The notes under the pieces: generated by a model
What the model saw: the letters and a program-made list of their open reading frames with translations, nothing else
Databases searched by the model: none
What the model was told of the DNA's origin: nothing
Origin: Morella rubra
Taxonomy: Eukaryota; Streptophyta; Magnoliopsida; Fagales; Myricaceae
DNA length: 64,000 nt
Reading direction: 5' to 3'
NCBI GenBank assembly: GCA_003952965.2
Contig: CM025855.1
Coordinates: forward strand, 7,213,419-7,277,418
Made by a program: the position numbers and the translations under genes
Shown here: positions 58,798 to 64,000 of the stretch, piece by piece
Layout of the letters: the number at the start of each line of letters is the position of its first letter
Position numbering within the stretch: position 1 is the stretch's first letter

Positions 58798-58820
58798 TTG
58801 ATTTTGGCTTCCTCCGTGTC

Positions 58821-58832
58821 AAAAAGGGGGAG
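58821..58832 (+). other. Polypurine tract typical of Sireviruses
   Basis: AAAAAGGGGGAG lies 24 bases after the env-like stop. This purine tract is characteristic of Sireviruses. A second purine stretch (AAAGGGAAAGA, about 59398-59408) lies immediately before the LTR and is the more likely plus-strand primer for this copy. Confidence 0.6.
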
Positions 58833-59409
58833 TAAAAATGGTTACTGGATTTTCTGGATTTTACATGAGTTGCTTCTTTTTATTTGACATGTTTTATGGA
58901 GACATTTTGTGATTTGGCTTTGTATTAAGTTTTGTGTTAAATACTTGGTTATGAACTTGACTTGATTAGCTTGTGGTATATGAGATGTATTGCCTTTATC
59001 TAGTTATGTTCTTTATGGTTGTTTTCAGATTCTTATTGTATGTTATACTACCTTGTTTCAGTTGAGATAATATGCTTAATTTGGCTAAATGTTAGGGGAG
59101 TTCCCTCCTATTTTAGTTGCTTATTGTTATGCGTCTCAGGGGGAGACATATCTCAACTTTTGTAAGATACTACCTGCTGTGTTTATATCTTTATCTTTAA
59201 CTAACACAATTTCTAATGGGTTGTTTAGAATGGTGTTTGTGACAAGCTTTGTTTCAGGTACACTTATCTCAGGTCTAGTTCTATAAGCTTTATATAGGAT
59301 TTGAGTCTCTATGTAAAATGTCTCATGTGGTGGTGATCAACAGGTTTTATTATCTTTTTGTTTATAGGCTAGAGTAGGTTTTGTCACAAAGGATGCCAAA
59401 GGGAAAGAT

Positions 59410-60628
59410 TGTGAAAACCATTTGGCATTTTTCGTGAAAAACCAATAGGGGCTTTTTTGTCCATTGCGTTGTTTCTAGAAGGAAAATAAAAAGAGCTTGT
59501 TGATCTGGTACTATAAGGTTCACGTGTGGCTTCATGAAGGGTCTTGTCATTTTCCTTGGGTCTAGAAGAAATGGAAGGAGTTGGAGTTTGTTGTGATGGT
59601 TCACGCGTGAAATGAAGAAATTACGCAACAGAATGGCTTCTTCATATATAACGTCTAGATCTGGCCATTTCTCATCTTCTTCATTTTTCTCTCTCTAAGA
59701 AAGTTTTCTCCAAGAAGTGCACTGATCGTCTTTGTTTCATCGTTCTTGTGGAAAGTTTGAGTTTGCGGTAATAGTTATAGCACATCAAATTTGAGGGTGT
59801 TATTATTTCGTTGATCACCAACACACGATCTTTTCGATTGATTGAGGCTTCTGGGGGTTCTGGAAGAGTGTTGGTTGGAGGTTCCAACATTGGGCATTGA
59901 TTGCACAAGGTGTTGTGTGGATAGATCAATCCGATTGAATCTTGGTTTCAAATGGTCATGGAGTTCTATGATGAGCAGATCTGAATCAAGTTGGTTTGGG
60001 TAAGATTAGCAGTGTTTAGATTAGCTAGGTTATGTAATCTATAGATCACTGTGTAATCTCATTTGAAAATAGTGGATTTAAAAACCGGCTTCGGCCCGAA
60101 GAGTTTTTCTCTTTTGAAGAAGTTCTTCAAAAGGGTTTCTCTTCGTCACCATATCTTGTGTCGTGTGGTTGATTAATTTTCCTTTGTTTTGTTTGTATTC
60201 ATTTAACCATTCTTGTGATTAGTTTGCTTAGAATATCAATCTTGAAGATATTGAATAATTTGGTCCAAAAAGGTTGAAGACAAAGGTATAACAAGTTTCT
60301 GTTTAAGTCTGAATTAACTTTTATTGCAGGTATTGAGAAATTGATTGCATATCAATAGAGTTTGTGAATTTGAAAATTACTGTTTTTGCAAGTTGAAGTT
60401 ACTTCGGAGTTACTTGCAGTTTCTTCGAATTACCCTGTTTTACAGATTCGTGTTTAATTGTTTTTTCCGTTCATATATTCATATCTAGTGGTTAATTAGG
60501 ACTTTGAATATTGAGAGAATTGTGTTTGGCTTAATATTATTGAGAATAGGTTTTAAGTTTTAAAAGAAAAAGTTAATTGATAATTTTTTAAATATACCTA
60601 TTCACCCCCTCTCTAGGTATTTTCCACA
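59410..60628 (+). repeat. 3' LTR of the copia element (about 1.22 kb)
   Basis: The LTR starts TGTGAAAACC directly after a purine stretch and ends ...TTTTCCACA, giving TG...CA ends. Close to the end is 'CTATTCACCCCCTCTCTAGG', the usual sequence just before the end of many copia LTRs. A TATA-like TATATAACG lies at about 59645. The partner 5' LTR is not in the window, so the ends are inferred from these motifs and not from a pairwise match. Confidence 0.65.
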
Positions 60629-60656
60629 TAGTTGGGTCTAAATTAGGTTGTTCAAA

Positions 60657-60711
60657 TATCATTAACCTACAACAAATACAACCAAAACAACTAAGATAAT
60701 TCTGTCACGAA
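60657..60711. repeat. Remnant of the AT-rich X module
   Basis: The sequence 'ATCATTAACCTACAACAAAT' and what follows match the X module of the array at 48757-54290. This shows the array once continued here and was split by the retrotransposon. Confidence 0.85.
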
Positions 60712-60737
60712 ACAAATGACATTTATTATTATTTATT

Positions 60738-61242
60738 GAGGAAAAGTCATAGTTAGCCCTATATTTATGGGCAAAAATCAATTTGGTACCCGCTATTTTG
60801 AAAATGGTGATTTAAGATTTTTAACTTTTGAAAATCATCAATTCACACTCCGTCCAAATTAGGCGTTAAGTCCGATGGAAAATCATGCAAAATGACCAAA
60901 ATGCCCTCCAAGGCTAAATTTTAAAAAATAAATAAAAATAATACAAATTCAAGAAATAAATTAAAAATAAATAGATTATTGAAATAGAGTTTTAACAGTT
61001 TTATTTAAAAAATATATCGTTTTTTATTTTTAATGATTTTTTAATATTTTTTGTAATTTTATCTTGGAGGGGTATTTTGGTCATTTTTCATGCTTTTCAT
61101 TTAACGCTTGATTTGGACTAGGGGTGTGAATTGATGAGTTTCAAAAGTTAAGGGTCTCAAATCGTCGATTTCAAAATAATAGGTACTAGATTGATTTTTA
61201 CCCATAACTATGGGGCTAAGTGGCTAATTATAACTTTTCCCC
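60738..61242. mobile_element. Mutator-type MITE with perfect 9-bp target duplication
   Basis: A 505-bp element is flanked by TTATTTATT (60729-60737 and 61243-61251). Its terminal inverted repeats extend over about 170 bp: left GAGGAAAAGTCATAGTTAGC, complement of right GGGGAAAAGTTATAATTAGC, with the inner arms sharing 'AAAATGACCAAAATNCCC'. The arms almost meet around an AT-rich loop. Non-coding and non-autonomous; a different family from the element at 5349, but with the same 9-bp duplication. Confidence 0.85.
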
Positions 61243-61361
61243 TTATTTATTTTAAAAGGAATTGTCTCGAGCACTTAAGAAACTAATATATAACATAATC
61301 AAACTAAAACTAATATGACTGGCCTAATTCGGACACTGCTTCAGGGTCAAAGAAGTCTACA

Positions 61362-61561
61362 AAGAAAACAAAATGAAGTTAATTAAGGCGGCATCAGGAT
61401 TGGAAGAGAAACGAGGAAAGACATAGGCCTCTGGTGTTTGTGAGGGGTTTGTCATGAAGTAGTTGAAAATGTTGTTAGAACCGGCCTCGAGGAAAATCAG
61501 TGAGTTTCGAATCAAATCTCTATCAATCTGGCCAGCTTCCAGCACCAGTGATCGGAACCAG
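61362..61561 (-). pseudogene. GDSL esterase/lipase gene fragment
   Basis: On the minus strand one frame reads 'LVLEAGQIDRDLIRNSLIFL', then 'EAGSNNIFNYF', then 'PEAYV', the recognisable central block of plant GDSL esterase/lipases (around the GxND block). The start, the catalytic Ser block and the C-terminal Asp-His block are absent. The frame degenerates after about 60 residues. It is an isolated exon fragment, perhaps moved by a transposon. Confidence 0.65.
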
Positions 61562-61900
61562 CGGCGGCTCTAAGGGAATTATTGGATCTTACGGAAAACT
61601 CAAAAATGAGGTATTTTATAATAATTTATAAAATAATATGTTTAAAAAATAAAATAATTTAGTTAAAACTATTCTTCTAATTTTTTAAGATGAAAAATTA
61701 CTTATTAAAGTGTTATATTCTAAATTTGTTAATATATCATTTGTAATTAATAATATTATTAATCTATTTAATCCTTCTTTAGTTATAGTCGATTTTAAGT
61801 AGAAGTAATTTTTAGTTTTAGTTTAAAAAATTTATTTCTTTGTGCATAAATAACAATCACAGGTATTGTCCATAAATTGTAATAAAACAGAATAATGAAA
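61562..61900. other. Short AT-rich intergenic stretch
   Basis: It begins with a GC-rich 'CAGCGGCGGCTCTAAGGG' that resembles the ends of some hAT elements, but no partner end was found. The remainder is AT-rich without coding features. Confidence 0.35.
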
Positions 61901-61945
61901 TTAAAAGAAACAGGAACACAAAATTAAAATACACCCCACTGTCAT
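61901..61945 (-). pseudogene. Micropeptide copy E (decayed relative of copy B)
   Basis: The ATG context (GTCACAATGACAGTGGGGTGT) matches copy B (GTCACAATGATAGTGGGGTGT), but similarity is lost after five codons and the frame stops after 14. The TATA motif that belongs to it is at about 62189-62198, about 250 bases upstream instead of about 75, because roughly 175 bases of AT-rich DNA are inserted in its leader. It is likely non-functional. Confidence 0.5.
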
Positions 61946-62149
61946 TGTGACGAAGTGGTCATTGGTAACTTCGTTCATTTGCCTAATATTTTGGGGTATT
62001 AAAATTTCGAGCAAACCAAATACACTCTAAAATTTCCAATATCTATATACACACTCTAAAAGTTTGACAAATTTCAATAAATCTCAATATCTAAAAGATT
62101 TTCAAAATTTTAAGAATATTCTTTAAAATTTCAGTAAATAAAAGCCACC

Positions 62150-63677
62150 AGCTGATTGTAGGGGTTACTATGTGTGCGCCCTGTACGCTTTTATATATAG
62201 GCATCGCCGTTAGCTGATTTTTTTATTAATTACTCGACTTTTGAGATTCTCTATGAATTTTGAGGGAAAATATTCAAAACGCCACTGATCGTGCATCATG
62301 CATGCAAACATAAATTAAATATAAATTATGTTTGACGTTTTGATATTTCAATTAAAATTTTGTTCTCTCTCAAAGTTCAACATGCTTTAGAGGTCGATTG
62401 TACTATTATAGTTTCTTCGAGGGTCTAAGATTTGAAGTGAAATTATTTAACTTCAAACATTTCCTATAACAAAAAGTTGCAATATATATCCTATTTAAAC
62501 ACGAAGAGAAAATTGCTAAAGTCTTTAAGAAATTAGTTATATGACAGGGTACCCACTTTTGTTTTAATGGGAGAAGTACGTACGTCTAGCCTCTTGACCG
62601 CTTTCACACTTGGAGAGAAATATTGTAAGAAGATGATTAAATAGAAACCAAACCAAATTAACACCGTGATAATTAATAAATCCTGATTTCGTATTTGATT
62701 TTGATTATGATTCTTTTCTCGCTGCATTTCTCCTGGAGGACTAGAACAACGTGAGTGAAGAATATTTTTTCAATTAGGGAACTGGCTGCAGCTGTAATTG
62801 GTGTGTGTTTTGTTGTCGTCGTCGTTGGATTAATGTTTTCTCTTTTCCCATTCTACAAAGAAGCATACAACCAAAAGGAAGATTGTACATCGTCGATCGA
62901 TAAGCAGATCGCCAAGACTGAACCTTAATTAAAGCTCTGCAATTAGTTACCTTTTTTGCTCTCCCAATCATTTGAGCAAATGCTGTTCTTTGCATCACAG
63001 ATGAAACAATTCATTGGAGTAATATAGTCCAGGTTGCTCAACTCTATAAATAAACATTCAGCTCGTCGTGCTTAGATGAGAATGATATTAAGCGATTCTT
63101 GTACTTCATGCCCTTAACTTAAGATAATTTGAACAATTAATTATGGTCAGAATGCATGGAGGAGGATGCCTAAAGAGATTAATAATCATTCAAGAAAATC
63201 CAATTGAATATTTGTTGCGATGTTAGTTTAAATTTGGTTTCAGATCTTCAGTCATGTAGACTAGCTAATAAGTAGTGCGCAGAAACAAAAAACAAAAAAC
63301 AAAAAAAAGGGAAAGATGAACAAATTATAAATAATTGGGCAATTCATTGGATTCTGTAAGGAGAAAAAGAAAGGCATTTTTCATTCAAATGTGGCTGGTT
63401 CCTTTACATGATATCACCAATACAAGTAGTCATAACAGGAACCGGTAGATGGACTAGAGAAACTCCTATTGATGATAGGACCAGAAGACACATTATTTTG
63501 ATACCGAATGAACAAGAGGAAGGACTTTTTAGTGAGCAATTAGACTAGAATAGCCTTCAAACATGGTGGTTCCCCTGTGGCTGCCTCCTTCAAATCACTT
63601 GTGATGCAATCTCATGACTACTAAAAAGAAGAAGCTATAGATAGGATCAAAGAACCCACCTGGACAACAAAAGCTAA
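62150..63677. other. Duplicate block linking copies E and D
   Basis: It aligns with 45940-48053: the TATA region (62170-62280 vs 45930-46060), the block at 62320-63350 (vs 46730-47780), and the 3' flank of the next micropeptide (63350-63600 vs 47780-48010). A minus-strand ORF from 62890 to 62774 (MYNLPFGC..., 38 aa) is shared with the ORF starting at 47311. The minus-strand frame 62533-62727 has no intact counterpart in the other block. Confidence 0.45.
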
Positions 63678-63722
63678 TCAGGGCAAAGCCTTTTCTAGAA
63701 AGCTCCTGATCCAACCCCACAT
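63678..63722 (-). pseudogene. Micropeptide copy D (premature stop)
   Basis: It begins MWGWIRSFLEKAL like copies A and C, with one extra codon, but stops after 14 residues where copy C has a Val codon. DNA similarity to copy C continues past the stop, including the CAG|GTGG donor-like site and the conserved tail-coding block (EAATGEPPCLKAILV) at about 63590-63545. The promoter is intact (TATA at 63807-63813), so it may be transcribed but is unlikely to make the full peptide. Confidence 0.55.
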
Positions 63723-63806
63723 TGTGACGATGTGAATTAGAATGTGAGTCTTCTTTTCCCTTTTCCTTGTCCTCTTGAATGGTAGTCTCCTCAAGCGTTC
63801 GACTGT

Positions 63807-63813
63807 TTTTATA
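63807..63813 (-). promoter_or_regulatory. TATA box of micropeptide copy D
   Basis: TATAAAA on the minus strand, 85-91 bases upstream of the ATG at 63722. The conserved upstream promoter block ('CATGCATGCGCCTGGGCTC', 'GCTGCAGCGCAC') continues to the window end. Confidence 0.55.
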
Positions 63814-64000
63814 GGCAGAGCTCTATAAATTACTTGACTTTTAAAATTCACAATGCATTTTGGGAATTAGGAGAACTTCGGAATGCCACCCATGCATGCG
63901 CCTGGGCTCAAGTTCCCCAAAGGCCTCTGTATATCCTTTTCGGTCTTCAATTAATTTTGGTTGCTGCAGCGCACAAAGGGAGATCAATTTCTGGGGTGAA

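Larger units (their letters stand above)
54290..60628 (+). mobile_element. 5'-truncated Ty1-copia retrotransposon, Sirevirus-like
   Basis: From left to right it contains a degenerate partial duplicate of the reverse transcriptase region (54350-54850), RT plus RNase H (54880-56351), a spacer of about 1.3 kb, a broken env-like ORF (57622-58797), a purine tract, and a 3' LTR (59410-60628). An additional ORF after RNase H and an AAAAAGGGGGAG tract are typical of the Sirevirus genus of copia elements. The 5' LTR, primer site, gag, protease and integrase are missing. It interrupts the AT-rich array between modules Y and X. It is incapable of autonomous movement. Confidence 0.8.

Noticed and set aside
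61561..61620. hAT-like end (CAGCGGCGGCTCTAAGGG)
   Set aside because: No opposite end and no 8-bp target duplication visible; similarity too short to call an element.
1..64000. CRISPR array, rRNA, prokaryotic operons or phage-type defence systems
   Set aside because: No short regularly spaced repeats, rRNA sequence or bacterial gene organisation was seen; the window is plant nuclear DNA with introns and plant transposons.

Overview
The window is nuclear DNA from a flowering plant, most likely a eudicot. It is AT-rich, has GT-AG introns and long gene-poor stretches, and carries plant-specific families (PADRE/DUF4228, plant MAF1, plant QSOX, a plant RINGv E3 ligase) as well as Sirevirus-type Ty1-copia, Mutator-like and CACTA remnants. 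No prokaryotic, organellar or CRISPR features were seen.

Left part, 1-18.7 kb. An intronless PADRE/DUF4228 gene (1295-1840, +) is followed by a tandem pair of small glycine-rich protein genes: a frameshifted copy at 3871 and an intact one at 6052. A Mutator-type MITE with a perfect 9-bp target duplication lies between them. A two-exon gene for a small, probably plastid-targeted membrane protein sits at 7893-8547 (-). After about 6 kb of gene-free DNA comes MAF1, the RNA polymerase III repressor, in ten coding exons (14482-17321, -; 224 aa).

Middle part, 18.7-37 kb. A quiescin-sulfhydryl oxidase (QSOX) gene has eleven exons (22966-31788, +; 511 aa). It converges on a seven-exon RINGv (MARCH-type) ubiquitin ligase gene (33451-35375, -). 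The ligase gene is complete except for one missing base in a C run in its third coding exon, which is either a real null allele or a sequence error. MAF1, QSOX and the ligase are ordinary housekeeping or secretory genes with no evident joint pathway.

Right part, 37-64 kb. This is a dynamic region of segmental duplicates. Each duplicate has a conserved TATA box and a tiny ORF on the minus strand (ATGs at 40633, 45881, 48152, 61945 and 63722) encoding hydrophobic micropeptides of an unrecognised family. A pair of different copies (B+C) is repeated in the same order (E+D). The two pairs are separated by about 13 kb of inserted repeats: an AT-rich repeat array (48.76-54.29 kb) interrupted by a Pack-MULE carrying a piece of an NFD4-like transporter gene (50562-52190), a 5'-truncated Sirevirus-like retrotransposon with an env-like ORF and a 3' LTR (54.29-60.63 kb), a second 9-bp-TSD MITE, and a GDSL-lipase fragment. 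The leftmost micropeptide duplicate was hit by a GC-rich, poly(A)-tailed retroposon (39450-40229) with a 12-bp target duplication.

Exon coordinates were derived by hand from reading frame, splice-site and family conservation. Untranslated exons and promoters are inferred.
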